Below are positions 1-10,300 of a stretch of DNA of 64,000 bases, piece after piece. The stretch covers positions 33,295-97,294 of the forward strand of contig NZ_SLXB01000013.1 in the NCBI RefSeq assembly GCF_004342845.1. The letters are read 5' to 3'. This DNA comes from Prevotella heparinolytica (GTDB taxonomy: Bacteria; Bacteroidota; Bacteroidia; Bacteroidales; Bacteroidaceae). The position numbers were made by a program, and so were the translations under genes. Positions within the stretch are counted from its first letter, which is position 1, and every line of letters starts with the position of its first letter. The notes under the pieces were generated by a model. That model made no database searches. It saw only the letters and a list, made by a program, of their open reading frames with translations, and had not been told where the DNA came from.

Positions 1-338
1 TGCCTCCATATTCCTCCTTGCCTGATACATACCGTAAACAAAAGGCTGTCTCCCTTGTTTGCTTCCAAAAGAGCCCGCCATTCGTCTTGCGAGAATGATA
101 CTTTTTTACCATCGATATGTATTCTTCCCGATTTCCCTCCGGCCACCGTCACATCCACACGCTCATGCTCTCCACCGATACAATCGAAGTTCATGGGAGC
201 AATGGTTGCAGGGATAGTCACACCGATGTAGTCGGGATAAATGACCGGCCATGCATCCACCTTTTCCGGATTGGTCACCGGGTCACTGCAAGCGGCAAAC
301 CACAATATGGTCGTTATGCAAGCAACTACTCTTTTCAT
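1..338 (-). CDS. Lipoprotein, N-terminal part only (window edge), possible TolB-like/PD40 protein
   Basis: The start codon is at 338 and the gene runs off the left edge, so about 112 residues are visible. The N-terminus is a lipoprotein signal (MKRVVACITTILWFAACSDP) with the lipobox Cys at residue 17, so the mature protein should be membrane-anchored. The segment after it (YPDYIGVTIPATIAPMNF) resembles the N-terminal stretch of Bacteroides secreted TolB/PD40-like beta-propeller proteins. That resemblance is from memory and no repeat is visible in the part present. It starts 7 bp after the DUF6057 stop and is the last visible gene of the 3848-to-1 operon. The function is not established. Confidence 0.6.
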   Translation of the reverse strand, partial: MKRVVACITTILWFAACSDPVTNPEKVDAWPVIYPDYIGVTIPATIAPMNFDCIGGEHERVDVTVAGGKSGRIHIDGKKVSFSQDEWRALLEANKGDSLLFTVCIRQGGIWR

Positions 339-345
339 CTCCGTT

Positions 346-2124
346 CTATTCCTTTAATAACAAATAATTCCAGTATGTATTGCCGAAACGTGCCTGCAAA
401 AGCTGTCGGGCATTTTGTTGGGAAGTATATATGCGCGCAAAGTCGGTTACGCGCTGTATCACTCCGGGCGAGATGCTCCAAGGCATCCCTTGGAAGTTTT
501 TGTGTGTCTGCGTCCATACATATACCAACGCTTCTTGGTAGCTGCGGGGAATATGCTCATAACCGGCATCCCTGCCCAGAGGATAATATTTCATGAACCG
601 TTCCAAATCGCGCTGTTGCAACACGTATGCCAGCATATACTCAAAAGCCATCCGGTTACGATGATTCTGTTGATACAACAGTCCCAACATAACGTCTATC
701 TCCCGGTTACTGAACAAAAAGTCTTCCGTATATCGTATCTGCCTCAGCCAGCCCCATTCTTTATGAGCATTGATTCTCTCTTCATTATAAAGGTAGGTCA
801 TGGCATCTTCCGCCCACTCTCTATAAAAGAGCGTTTTTCTCAATGCCCGCAAATATTTGGCAGCAACCTCATACTGCCCGTTAATCAGGTTCGTTTCCGC
901 CAAGCGCTTGTAGCAACGCCCGCTCTTATTGAAGTTGGGTATCGCTTCCATTGCTTCGAAAGCATGACGTTGAGCCGTATTGATCATTCCTAAATGATAA
1001 TATGCCTCACCGATGGGCAATGGAGAAGTGAAGTCACGTTGAAATTCCGGCAACAGCCCTTCCGTACCGTTCTGGTAGAACTCAAACATACGGTCTCCCA
1101 TCTGTCCGGTCTTTGCCAAAGCAAGATTCAGGCAGGTTACGGCAAAAGGCGAGGTAGGCGATTTCTTTTCAGCCGTCTCTACAACCTTCCGCCACTGTTT
1201 GTTACGCACCAGCTGGTCGTATCTCATCGCTTCTTCCTTGTCCATATCACAACCGGCGGCAACAAAGTAACAGCCGAACAAAGCCACCAATACCGACTGC
1301 ACCCCGCCATATAACATCCGTTTCTTCGGCACAGGGAGAGCAGCCAATAGGAAAGGCATAAGAACCAGTAGAAAGGCAAGGCCTATCCCCACCCAAGGTA
1401 TGACAGCCGGAAAACGGTAATAACCGATACCTGTCATCAATCGGGATATGGGGTACTGTGCCCAGATACTTGCCAACAACGGACAAGCCACTCCCCACAA
1501 TCCAATTCCCGGAATCACACCCATACCGATCCGGAGATGCCTGTTTTCAGAGTTCGGACAGAGCTCACGCATCATCACCCAACTCATAAAGATGAAATGA
1601 ACCGCCCCGGCTGCCCAATAGAGCAATGGAAGAACTACCAGAACATAAGCTATGCGCCCCTTCCTACCTTTCAAACGAGCATATGAATAGCATGCAACCA
1701 ACGTAAGCAATAAAGCCACCACAAATGAGAGCATCACATTTTCGTCACCCATGAAATGCCACAAAACAACAACGGGCAAGAAGCTGAGCGGATAATAGAC
1801 ATCGGCCGTTCCTTGTTCCTTTGCCAATGCCCAAACCAAGCGCTGCAACAGCACATACAAAAAAGCCAGAATACAGGCACCTGCCTCTATATAATAATAG
1901 AACTGCGTCAAATATTCGGCGACATAGTCGGCCGGTCCGCCCGGCACAGCCATCCGTTCCTGCCAATAATCCATATCGAACAAGAAGAGCTGAAACTGCT
2001 CCTGATAGGAAAGGTGGGCAGGATAAACGTATCGCCAGAAAAGAAATACCATCGCACCGAAAAGGATCGACAGTCCGATCTTCCAGATACTTGCTGCCAT
2101 ATATTTTTTACCGAAGACTTTCAT
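346..2124 (-). CDS. DUF6057-family integral membrane protein
   Basis: This is a 592-residue protein. The first half has about nine hydrophobic segments, beginning at residues 10-27 and continuing through about 290. The second half is soluble and helical, with spaced Tyr/Ala/Leu patterns typical of TPR-like repeats, for example around YYHLGMINTAQRHAFEAMEA. The layout matches the uncharacterised Bacteroidetes family DUF6057; the family assignment is by resemblance. The start overlaps the 3' end of the DUF4369 gene by 17 bp, which suggests translational coupling. An inner-membrane protein with a periplasmic or cytoplasmic repeat domain is likely. The biochemical role is unknown. Confidence 0.75.
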   Translation of the reverse strand: MKVFGKKYMAASIWKIGLSILFGAMVFLFWRYVYPAHLSYQEQFQLFLFDMDYWQERMAVPGGPADYVAEYLTQFYYYIEAGACILAFLYVLLQRLVWALAKEQGTADVYYPLSFLPVVVLWHFMGDENVMLSFVVALLLTLVACYSYARLKGRKGRIAYVLVVLPLLYWAAGAVHFIFMSWVMMRELCPNSENRHLRIGMGVIPGIGLWGVACPLLASIWAQYPISRLMTGIGYYRFPAVIPWVGIGLAFLLVLMPFLLAALPVPKKRMLYGGVQSVLVALFGCYFVAAGCDMDKEEAMRYDQLVRNKQWRKVVETAEKKSPTSPFAVTCLNLALAKTGQMGDRMFEFYQNGTEGLLPEFQRDFTSPLPIGEAYYHLGMINTAQRHAFEAMEAIPNFNKSGRCYKRLAETNLINGQYEVAAKYLRALRKTLFYREWAEDAMTYLYNEERINAHKEWGWLRQIRYTEDFLFSNREIDVMLGLLYQQNHRNRMAFEYMLAYVLQQRDLERFMKYYPLGRDAGYEHIPRSYQEALVYVWTQTHKNFQGMPWSISPGVIQRVTDFARIYTSQQNARQLLQARFGNTYWNYLLLKE

Positions 2125-2716
2125 CCAATCGTTTTTGTTGCTCTTCCGTCAAGGTACTTCGCAAAAAGTTTTGCATGAATCTCCCCAACGTATTGTTTCC
2201 TTGTTCCTCCAAGAAGAGGAAATTCATCTCCCGTTCCTGTTCCCTTAAACTATCACAGCGCCGTACCATTTGTAACGAATCTTCTCCGGTAGCTGTCGGC
2301 AGCCTCTTCCGAATAAGACGATAGTCCATTTGCATCTTTTCCCTCTCTTCCTTCCATCTTTGCAGTGCATCGTTCTGCGGAGTCCCCGCCACAGAACCGA
2401 GTGTATCAGCCGTCACGTATATCGTACCCGGTTCTGTCACTACCAATAACTCTTGTATGTCGATACGCAAAAGAGGCCGTACGCGCAATACCTTCATTTC
2501 CTCTCCTTGTCCGGAGAAGGAGAAAGAGGCGTTGGCTATTTTTACGGAGTCTACCCGTCCCGGAGCATTCGCCATAGGTACGAGATATATCCATTCGCCA
2601 TCGTACTTCACCGAAGGCAATGTACCTTCAATCACATAGCCATGTTTGGTATCTCCACAACCGGCTCCTAACAGGCATCCTATACACAAAAGAAATCGGA
2701 AACACAGTTTCATCAT
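2108..2716 (-). CDS. DUF4369 domain lipoprotein
   Basis: This is a 202-residue protein with a lipoprotein signal (LLCIGCLLGAGCGDT, lipobox Cys near residue 20). A DUF4369-type N-terminal domain follows at residues about 27-125 (YVIEGTLP, VDSVKIANASFSFSGQ, LLVVTEPGTIYVTAD). In many Bacteroidetes proteins this domain precedes a thioredoxin-like TlpA domain. Here the thioredoxin domain is absent and a charged helical tail (about 125-202) takes its place, so no redox activity is expected. The gene starts 10 bp after the RidA-like gene ends and overlaps DUF6057 by 17 bp, so all three are probably co-transcribed. Confidence 0.78.
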   Translation of the reverse strand: MMKLCFRFLLCIGCLLGAGCGDTKHGYVIEGTLPSVKYDGEWIYLVPMANAPGRVDSVKIANASFSFSGQGEEMKVLRVRPLLRIDIQELLVVTEPGTIYVTADTLGSVAGTPQNDALQRWKEEREKMQMDYRLIRKRLPTATGEDSLQMVRRCDSLREQEREMNFLFLEEQGNNTLGRFMQNFLRSTLTEEQQKRLDESLR

Positions 2717-2726
2717 ATCATCCGGA

Positions 2727-3848
2727 TTAAAGTTTTCTTACCGCCATACATTCCATCTCGACCAGCCATCCCGGGCGGCAGACGGGAGCCAGCGTAATCA
2801 TTCTCGGCACATTAGGGAAACGCATGTCGAACATTTCTTTTACCACGGTATAATCGGCCATATCGCGCAGATAAACAATGATATGCCCCAAATCCTCAAA
2901 GGAACAACCGGCCTCTTTCAACAAGGCTTCCACATTTTCCCACATCCGCTCCGTCTGCCGACGAACATCACCGGCATGCACTATTTCTCCACGGTTGTTA
3001 ATGCTTGCCGTGCCGGAAATGAGCACCAACCTGCGGCCTTCATAATCCACAGCCGTGCCTCGTTCAAAGCTGACCCCATATTCGTAAGTGGGGCTGAGGT
3101 GGGTACGGGCATACAAATACTTGATTTGTCCGGGCTTCAATCCCTCTATGGCAAAAGCATCGAGCATCACCAATATTTTCGGGTCGGCATGCCGCCCGCC
3201 GATACCGGTGCTGGCAATGTAGTGTGTCTTTTCCGTCAGGTTCTGAGTAGCGAATACTTCATTGCGCGCCTTGACCACGCCGGCATAGTTGCAATCTACA
3301 TTCTGCACAAATATCCAAGTACGCAAGCAGTTATCAGCCAAAGAGCAACCTTGCTCCATCAACTGCATGACATAATCATTGAACAGCAACCGCGTCTGAT
3401 ATTCCGAATTGGCTGCACGGTTAAAGCTGCCTCCCATCCATAGTTGACGGTATGCTCCGTGCCTTACTTCATAAAGTCCGTTCGACAACACTTTGGTCTG
3501 CACATTGGTTTGCAGATACGCCCACAAAGCAATTTTAGTTCCCCCCAACGGCGGTTGCTCCACCACAGACAGGGCGCAATCGGAGGTTTCCGCCATAGTA
3601 GCGAGCAACAGTTCCGACTGATTGGCAGTGTCGCTCAAGAAGAATCTTTTGAATACGGCTATGGCACCGGGCAACTCATTCTTCACTAAAACAGCATACG
3701 TATCCAGCACAGCATTCATCTGCTCGCAATAAGTCTGCTTCGGCTCGATGGCATGTATCATCACGTGATATTCTGTCACTCCGCCATCTACAACAAATGC
3801 AGATACTTCGGCTCTACCGGAAGGATAAGTGTATGAGGTATATTTCAT
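2727..3848 (-). CDS. RidA/YjgF-related protein with an N-terminal extension
   Basis: At 373 residues it is far longer than the usual RidA length of about 130. The C-terminal third (about residues 255-373) is RidA-like: LVLISGTASINNRGEIVHAGDV, then VEALLKEAGCSFEDLGHIIVYLRDM, and VPRMITLAPVCRPGWLVEMECMAV, with the conserved Arg/Pro region near the end. RidA proteins hydrolyse reactive enamine/imine intermediates. The N-terminal half is a diverged second copy or the extension seen in chorismatase-like (FkbO/Hyg5) members of the fold, so the substrate cannot be given. No signal peptide is seen, so it is probably cytoplasmic. It is first in the operon, with a -7 box 27 bp upstream. Confidence 0.75.
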   Translation of the reverse strand: MKYTSYTYPSGRAEVSAFVVDGGVTEYHVMIHAIEPKQTYCEQMNAVLDTYAVLVKNELPGAIAVFKRFFLSDTANQSELLLATMAETSDCALSVVEQPPLGGTKIALWAYLQTNVQTKVLSNGLYEVRHGAYRQLWMGGSFNRAANSEYQTRLLFNDYVMQLMEQGCSLADNCLRTWIFVQNVDCNYAGVVKARNEVFATQNLTEKTHYIASTGIGGRHADPKILVMLDAFAIEGLKPGQIKYLYARTHLSPTYEYGVSFERGTAVDYEGRRLVLISGTASINNRGEIVHAGDVRRQTERMWENVEALLKEAGCSFEDLGHIIVYLRDMADYTVVKEMFDMRFPNVPRMITLAPVCRPGWLVEMECMAVRKL

Positions 3849-3874
3849 ATAGTTGATTCAATGTTATTTACCTA

Positions 3875-3882
3875 CAAATATA
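3875..3882 (-). promoter_or_regulatory. -7 box for the RidA-DUF4369-DUF6057 operon
   Basis: Read on the minus strand the site is TATATTTG, matching the Bacteroides -7 consensus TAnnTTTG. It sits 27 bp before the RidA-like ATG. No clear -33 TTTG is seen at the expected distance. Confidence 0.5.
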
Positions 3883-4027
3883 GCCAATTATTACTGCCTG
3901 CTAAAACTTTTTCCGGATATTCACGGGACATTCTACTTTTTCTTCAATGCATCACGGCGTTTAAATGCGTCCAAGTAAGCCGATAAGCCCACAACTTCAC
4001 TTTTCAGCCCTGCTGCTCTTTTATTCC

Positions 4028-4118
4028 CGAATGTCTGTTCGCACGGCACGAATATCTGTTCGCACGGTGCGAATGTTTATCCGCAGGTTGCGTTTTTATG
4101 TTCGCACGGCGCGAACAG
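4028..4118. repeat. Intergenic 21-bp tandem array, about four units
   Basis: Units start at 4038, 4059, 4080 and 4101, exactly 21 bp apart. The core is TTCGCACGGTGCGAA, a palindrome with a 3-base centre, varied to CACGGCACG, CAGGTTGCG and CACGGCGCG. Spacer bases (ATGTCTG-like) are also partly conserved. It lies between the RidA-like promoter and an old gene fragment. Confidence 0.85.
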
Positions 4119-4238
4119 AGATTGATTCAAGTTGCAAACAAGTTTACTGCTTGCCTCGCGCAGTTTTTTTCTTTGATTCCAACAACTTTATTCCTTATAT
4201 CCAACGCATCAATCCATATAGGGGTCGCTGAGACTTAA

Positions 4239-4445
4239 AAGTGCATAGGCTCGGTATTTGCAGTATCTGTCGACAAGCATCGTGAACTGGATTACGAAAC
4301 AGTAGGTTCTCCAAGATGCCCATCTCTCGGCTACCGGATTAATTCAGATTTATCATGGGAGGTTGGCGCTTACTTTTATAATAAAGAATGGCTGCATCTA
4401 TTCACCGGCTTTGCAGGGACTGTCGGCATACGTTTGAAAATTTAG
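4239..4445 (+). pseudogene. 3' remnant of an outer-membrane-protein-like gene
   Basis: The plus-strand frame from 4239 to the TAG at 4443-4445 encodes about 68 residues. They contain ELDYETVGSPRCPSLGYRI and the ending FTGFAGTVGIRLKI, a typical C-terminal beta-strand of a Bacteroidetes barrel protein. A TAA at 4236-4238 closes the frame upstream and no start or signal peptide is present. The frame shows coherent protein composition rather than shadow composition. It is therefore read as the decayed end of a gene whose 5' part is gone. The parent family is not identified. Confidence 0.45.
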
Positions 4446-4502
4446 CATACACCAATAATAGCCAATATTCCATAAAGAGAAGAAAATTCCGGAAAAGAAG
4501 TG

Positions 4503-4531
4503 AAAAGGTGAATCTCACGACTCACCCTTTC
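4503..4531 (-). terminator. Possible terminator after the SusC-SusD-lipoprotein operon
   Basis: An imperfect stem (AAAGGGTGA against TCACCTTTT on the minus strand, about 10-nt loop) lies about 130 bp beyond the lipoprotein stop. It has only a broken T-rich tail, so this is weak. No other structure was noted between 4446 and 4663. Confidence 0.3.
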
Positions 4532-4663
4532 CTGTTTTAACCATAAAAACTTGTATCATTCGATTTTTCTTCTGCAAACGCCAAGTGCCACGAACGACCA
4601 TAGGACGAGTGTAACGACAAGTGCTTGCACAGAAATAGTCCGATTGACAATTCCCTCTTCTGA

Positions 4664-5500
4664 CTACTTTCTCTTGAAGTTCCAGAACCAAGCAGTTCCC
4701 CAATCTCCGGCTCCCGGCTCGCCGGCACAAAGCCTGAGATGTTCGCCATCGGCTTTCAGTATCTGATAAACATACTGGGGAGCGTTTCCATGGTTTACCA
4801 TAATCCCCATCAAAGGATAAGTGCCGCTGAAAGTCATGGTACCTTTGTCCCAACCGGCCTTAATCACGTCCTCACTCACTTTGACGGAACCTTTGTCGCC
4901 ACGGCTCATCTCTACTCCGGTCAGGCTGATCTTCATCCATCCGTCCTTGCCGTCTTTGGGTAAACCTTTACCTGCGGCCTGTTCATCAATGTCTTTCAAC
5001 TGAACAACCCACCAGCTGGGGCCGCTATTTTGCAGATAACCGCCATTACCCCATACACCATCGCCGGCAGTATCATCCCATACCCATGTATGGGTGGTAA
5101 ACCCGCCGTTTCCATCGCCAAAGATGTCATTAAAGATGGCCGGCAGGTCGGTAAATTCCTTCACATTGATGCTTTTCGTTTCGGATTTCGTAATGGAGCC
5201 GTCCTGATTCATCGTAGTAATATAGAAATCAAGGCTGCGCGCAGGAGGCACAATCTGGCAAGTAGGTGCAGTGCCCATAGCCACACAGATATCGGTGCTC
5301 GCATCGTAAACCTTTACATAACGGGTGGGAGAAACATTGAACGTCAAGTTGTTATTCCCCTCGCTCTTGGCAGAGATAGTAAATGAATTGGTTAATTCTT
5401 CAGCGGTTATATTGCTGTTCTTTCCTATCTCGTCCACTATCGGGTCGCAGGCAGCAAAGAACAAAGACAACAACGGAGCTGCAAATAATATCTTTTTCAT
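4664..5500 (-). CDS. Surface lipoprotein of the SusC/SusD operon, likely glycan-binding protein (SusE/F position)
   Basis: This is a 278-residue lipoprotein (LLSLFFAACDPIVDE, lipobox Cys about residue 18). An N-terminal Ig/FN3-like segment (about 30-120: SFTISAKSEGNNNLTFNVSPT, YVKVYDASTDI) is followed by a C-terminal domain rich in Trp and Gly (HTWVWDDTAGDGVWGNGGY, GPSWWVV, GTAWFWNFKRK), as expected for carbohydrate stacking. It is the third gene of the SusC-SusD operon, 40 bp after SusD, the usual place for a surface glycan-binding protein. The binding role is inferred from position and composition. The ligand would be the polysaccharide handled by the neighbouring mannanase and esterase. 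Confidence 0.7.
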   Translation of the reverse strand: MKKILFAAPLLSLFFAACDPIVDEIGKNSNITAEELTNSFTISAKSEGNNNLTFNVSPTRYVKVYDASTDICVAMGTAPTCQIVPPARSLDFYITTMNQDGSITKSETKSINVKEFTDLPAIFNDIFGDGNGGFTTHTWVWDDTAGDGVWGNGGYLQNSGPSWWVVQLKDIDEQAAGKGLPKDGKDGWMKISLTGVEMSRGDKGSVKVSEDVIKAGWDKGTMTFSGTYPLMGIMVNHGNAPQYVYQILKADGEHLRLCAGEPGAGDWGTAWFWNFKRK

Positions 5501-5540
5501 ATCGTAAATTGCTTATTAAGATTAAACATTCGGTCGGGTT

Positions 5541-7328
5541 CTATTTCCATCCGGTGTACTCGCTATCGGCACCCGTCCAACCCTCATTCTGCACAACGCT
5601 TCCGATGGCAACTTGGCTTTCGGGCATCTTTTGGAAACCGGCCGTAGCCTTATAACGAACCGCATATCCTCCATTGTGGGCCGTATTCTTATCGGGCTGA
5701 CCGCAATAATAAACCGGCTGATTATCTTGTTTGGAAAGTGCCTCGGCTGCAATATGCCAACGACGGATATCATTCCAACGAATACCTTCGAGAGCCAATT
5801 CCCAACGACGTTCGTTCTGCAAGGCCTCGAGCGAGTAAGAAGCAATGGGGGCGAGTCCGGCCCGTGCACGCACGCGATTGATGCCCGCCACATCCTCTTT
5901 CAGCTCGCTCTGCATCAACAATACATCGGCAAAGCGAATCAAAACCAAGTCATGGATGTTGTTAAGCTGCATATTGTTGGCTCCTTGAGTCCATCCCGAA
6001 GCACCATACATCAGATTCTCAAAGCAGCACACATACGGATTGTCTTTTACCGGAATCAAATTCTCCTGCGAACCATCGTTTATAGCAGAAATCGGCGACC
6101 ACTTCTTAGAATAATAGTCGGTTTCCTGCACGAAGTCTGACCAACCGCCCTTTACATAAGTGGTGCTTTTCGACCAATCCACAATAGTGGCTTCGCGACG
6201 GATATCTTTCTCATCACGGTCGGCACTTTTCCAGTCATTCACCAAATTGGGAGCCACAGGGCCTGCCCCCCAACCTTGCCCGAAGGGGAAAGTCTTATCG
6301 TAAGACTGACCACCGCGTACACCCATGTGCAGAGCAACACCGTTGCCATAACCTATGGTAGTTTGCCAGTCGGCCAACTTATTGAACTTGATGGCGAACA
6401 TCGATTCGAGATTAGCGGCATTATCGTCCTCTGCCCATTTCAGACCTTTCCCCTTGGTATAATTATAGTCTTCCACCGTATAGCGGTTGGTATAAGCCCA
6501 GAGGTTGCGGAAATCGGATACAAGTTCATAACCGGAGTTGTTCACACAATCGTCTACATAGGCTATAACGTTCTCTTTGGTCAGCGTCGTGCCATCGGGC
6601 AATGCCACCGAAGTAAGCGGTTTGTAAGTAGTGCCGGTCAAAGCGGCCATATCAGTTCCGTTACCGTACATACCGGTGTAGAATAAGAAAATACGAGCCA
6701 TCAAAGCCTCTGCCGTGTACTTGTCTACGTGCCCGTCAGTCTTACGTGTGGCAGACATCATCTCAACGGCATCACGCAAATCCTGCAACATCTGTCCGTA
6801 AAGCACCGCCACATCACCTTGTGTCACCAGTTCGCCTGAAGGAACAGTCATCAAAGGCACATTGCCATACATGCTTGCCAAATCGAAGTGATAGTAAGCG
6901 CGCAGGAAGAGGGCCTCACCCAGGAATTGCTTCTTTATCTCTTCATCCATAGCCGTGTTCGGCAAAGCAGTAATCAATGTGTTAGCCCGGTTAATACCTT
7001 CATAACGCAACACCCAGAAATTGTTAGTCATGTCGGCATTATAGTTCGTAATCAAGTCCATGGCCTGCATCAGTTTATCATTGGTTCCGCCACCGCCAAG
7101 CGCATCGTCGCTGGCCAGTTGCGCATAGTATATAAATGACTCCTGCGGATACGCATGCGTGGCATTCAAGTTTTGATAGACACCTGCCAAGGCTGCAATA
7201 CCGTCGGCTTCGGACACGGGGAAGTTCTCTGTGGAAAGCTCACCCATATTCTCCACATTGTCGATGTCGCAAGAGGCCAATCCAAGTGCAACACAAGCCG
7301 AAGCGAATAAGTAGGTTATATTTTTCAT
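5541..7328 (-). CDS. RagB/SusD-family outer-membrane glycan-binding lipoprotein
   Basis: This is a 595-residue protein. It has a lipoprotein signal (ASACVALGLASCDIDN) and the SusD helical core: FLGEALFLRAYYHFDLASMYGNVPL near residues 135-160 is the typical TPR-containing segment. The usual C-terminal signature is ALQNERRWELALEGIRWNDIRRW (about 505-530), preceded by the FADVLLMQSEL motif. SusD proteins cap the paired SusC barrel and help capture oligosaccharides at the cell surface. It follows SusC by 12 bp. Full length, with no visible defect. Confidence 0.95.
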   Translation of the reverse strand: MKNITYLFASACVALGLASCDIDNVENMGELSTENFPVSEADGIAALAGVYQNLNATHAYPQESFIYYAQLASDDALGGGGTNDKLMQAMDLITNYNADMTNNFWVLRYEGINRANTLITALPNTAMDEEIKKQFLGEALFLRAYYHFDLASMYGNVPLMTVPSGELVTQGDVAVLYGQMLQDLRDAVEMMSATRKTDGHVDKYTAEALMARIFLFYTGMYGNGTDMAALTGTTYKPLTSVALPDGTTLTKENVIAYVDDCVNNSGYELVSDFRNLWAYTNRYTVEDYNYTKGKGLKWAEDDNAANLESMFAIKFNKLADWQTTIGYGNGVALHMGVRGGQSYDKTFPFGQGWGAGPVAPNLVNDWKSADRDEKDIRREATIVDWSKSTTYVKGGWSDFVQETDYYSKKWSPISAINDGSQENLIPVKDNPYVCCFENLMYGASGWTQGANNMQLNNIHDLVLIRFADVLLMQSELKEDVAGINRVRARAGLAPIASYSLEALQNERRWELALEGIRWNDIRRWHIAAEALSKQDNQPVYYCGQPDKNTAHNGGYAVRYKATAGFQKMPESQVAIGSVVQNEGWTGADSEYTGWK

Positions 7329-7340
7329 ATATAATCAGTT

Positions 7341-10300
7341 TTAGAATTTAACATTAACACCAAACATATAGGTACGAGGAGTAGGATAGTTGCCTACATC
7401 GACACCGGTCAGCCAAGGTTCTTTGCTGCTAAGAGCACGGCCGTTCTCCGGATCCATTCCCTTATAGCCGGTAATGGTGAAGAGGTTTTGCGCTGCAGCA
7501 TACACCCGTAACTGCTGGAACGGACAATTCTTCCAAATACGCTTAAAGTCGTAACCCAAAGTCAGATTTTGCAATCGGAAGTAGTCTGCATTTTCCACGT
7601 AAATGTCAGAAATAGACTGCCAATTCACGCCTTCATTCATACGGGCCAGCAAAGGATATCTATTTGAAGTACCCTCGCCATTCCAATACTGATAAACCTC
7701 GGTGGTGTAATTTTCTTGTTCGCCGTCGGTGAACTTACGATAAGAACGGGCCACTTGTTGTCCCAATGCAGCGAAACTTGTCACAGAGAGGTCGAAGCCC
7801 TTGTATCCGAAGTTAAGGCTGAGTCCCATCGTCACATCGGGATGAGGATTACCCAAATCGGTCTTGTCGTCGGCATTGATAACACCGTCTCCATTCACAT
7901 CCACAAATTTCAGGTCACCGGGTTTCAGCGTATTACCTTGCAGCGAGTTGGCAGCGTTTTTATCTTTCAATCCTGCTACGTATGCAGCCAAATCTTCTTG
8001 ATTCTGAATAACACCGTCGGTCTTATAACCCCAGAAGTAACCTATGGGATGTCCTTCCTCGAAGCGTGCCATATAGCCGGTTCCTTGCGCAAGATTGTCA
8101 AGCCCTCCATTGTTATACTTGCGGGTACTATTTACTTTGGTCACCTCATTCTGGTTGTAGGCAATGTTCCAGTTTATACCATAAGTAAAGTCTTTACCCA
8201 CATGGTCATTCCAGTTAAGAGCAAGTTCTACACCACGGTTGCGAACCGTACCTGCGTTTTTCAGCTGTTCCGAGAATCCGGTAGTGGGTGTTACGGGAAC
8301 CAGCAGTAACAAATCTTTAGTGGTTTTTTGATACCAATCGAAAGTAACGCCCAAACGACTGTTCAAGAAACGGGCGTCGAGGCCCATATTAATCTGTTCG
8401 GAAGTTTCCCAAGTTATATCGGCATTGGCCAAACGAGTAGGAGCGGCACCCGAAGTATAACCATCCTTATTATTTCCGAACGAGTAATTGGTCTTTGCAT
8501 TGTAACCGAATGTTGCCTGATAAGCAAAGTTATCAACAGCATTCTTATTACCGTTTTGTCCCCATCCGGCACGAATCTTCAGGAAATTGAGCCATTCTTG
8601 TGCTTTTTCCATAAACTTTTCGTTCGAAACCACCCATCCGGCAGAGAATGAGGGGAAGTAGCCCCAACGCTTGCCCGGTGCGAAGATTGAAGAACCGTCG
8701 GCACGGATAATGGCACTGAACATATAGGTTTCGTTGAAGTTGTAGTTCAAACGGCCAAAGTAAGACATGCCGCGAGAGTCGCCATACGGACTTCCCGATA
8801 CGGTAGCCAATGCCGTATTGTTCTTCATGAAACTCATATAGGCGTGTTTCAAATCGCCAAATACCGAATTAGTAGCCGTAGCATTCAATGAGAATCCGTA
8901 GTTGGGACGCGATTCGCCGTATTCGGTTCCGGCCAATACATCAAAATCGTGTCTGCCTACATTGAACTTATAATTCAATGTATTGGTGGTGCTCCATCCC
9001 CAACCTTGTCCTATCTGGTTGGTGGCTTGGTCGATGGAACGACTGTCGCCTTGATCATTCAGCTTGTAAGCGGGAAGATAGCTGCGCCATGACCATGAGC
9101 TTTGATTGTAGTTTAACTGACCGCGATAGGTCAACCCTTTGACGGGTTGTATTTCCAACCAACCGCTAACGTTAAGTCCGTAGCTGATACTTTTATTATT
9201 GGCACTTTGTCCGTTCATCATCGAAGCAATAGGATTGGTTGTGTAAGAATTAAAATTAAACCAGCCTTCCTTACCCGATTTCTTCAAATCCTCATAACCG
9301 AAGTATGCACCGTCTTTGTTATAAATAGGAATCAATGGGTTGGCCCGCAACATATTCGACAACATATTGCCATATTGATTTCCGTTGTCAAGGCCTTGTC
9401 TTTGAGAGTGCTGATAGTAAAGATTCTGACCGATCTTCACTACATCAAGTCCCGCATCGTTACGGTAAACGACATGCTCGGCATTCATGCGCAAAGTGAA
9501 ACGACGATAATCGGATTTCGCCATATTGCCAAATACACCATCTTGATATTGATAACCCACACCGGAAGAAAACTTAGTGCGATCGGTACCGGAAGTGATA
9601 TTCAATGAATGGCTGGTGGTAACGGCATTCTTGTTGCGAATAGCCTCAACCCAATTCGTACCCTCGTTCGCACCACTTTGGTAAGCAGCCAACAAGTCGG
9701 CATCTACAAACCGAGACCAATCGTGCGCATCCACGCCACTATTGAAACGAACCAAGTTCTGTATCTCCATATACTGTTTGGCATTCAGCATATCAGGCAA
9801 CTTATAGACATTTTGCCAACCGATATTACCATCGTAGCTTACCTGAATTTTGCCTTCTTTGCCCTGTTTGGTTGTCACCAAGATTACGCCATTGGCGGCG
9901 GCAGAACCATAAATGGCACACGAAGCGGCATCCTTCAATACGTCTATACGCTCAATGTCGGCAGGGTTCAGGTTATTGATATCGCCTCCCACGCCATCAA
10001 TGATATAAAGGGGTTTGGTATCGCTATTCGTACCGGCACCACGAATGGTTACTTTAAAACCATCACCCGGCTGACCGGAAACAGCTTGAATATTCACACC
10101 GGGAGACTGGCTCTGCAAAGCCCCCAAAGCCTGAGTCGTATTCAATTTTGCAATATCCTCTCCTTTCACTTCAACCGTAGCACCCGTCACCAGCTTCTTT
10201 TTCTGTACGCCGTAACCCACCACGACTACCTCGTCCAACAATTCGGAATCTTCTTTCAACCGGATATCGAAGTTAGCCTGATTACCTACCACTATTTCTT

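Noticed and set aside
3965..4231. Open frame with a repeated SVRTARI-like heptad
   Set aside because: It is the translation of the 21-bp repeat array. The start is unsupported and composition outside the repeat is not protein-like.
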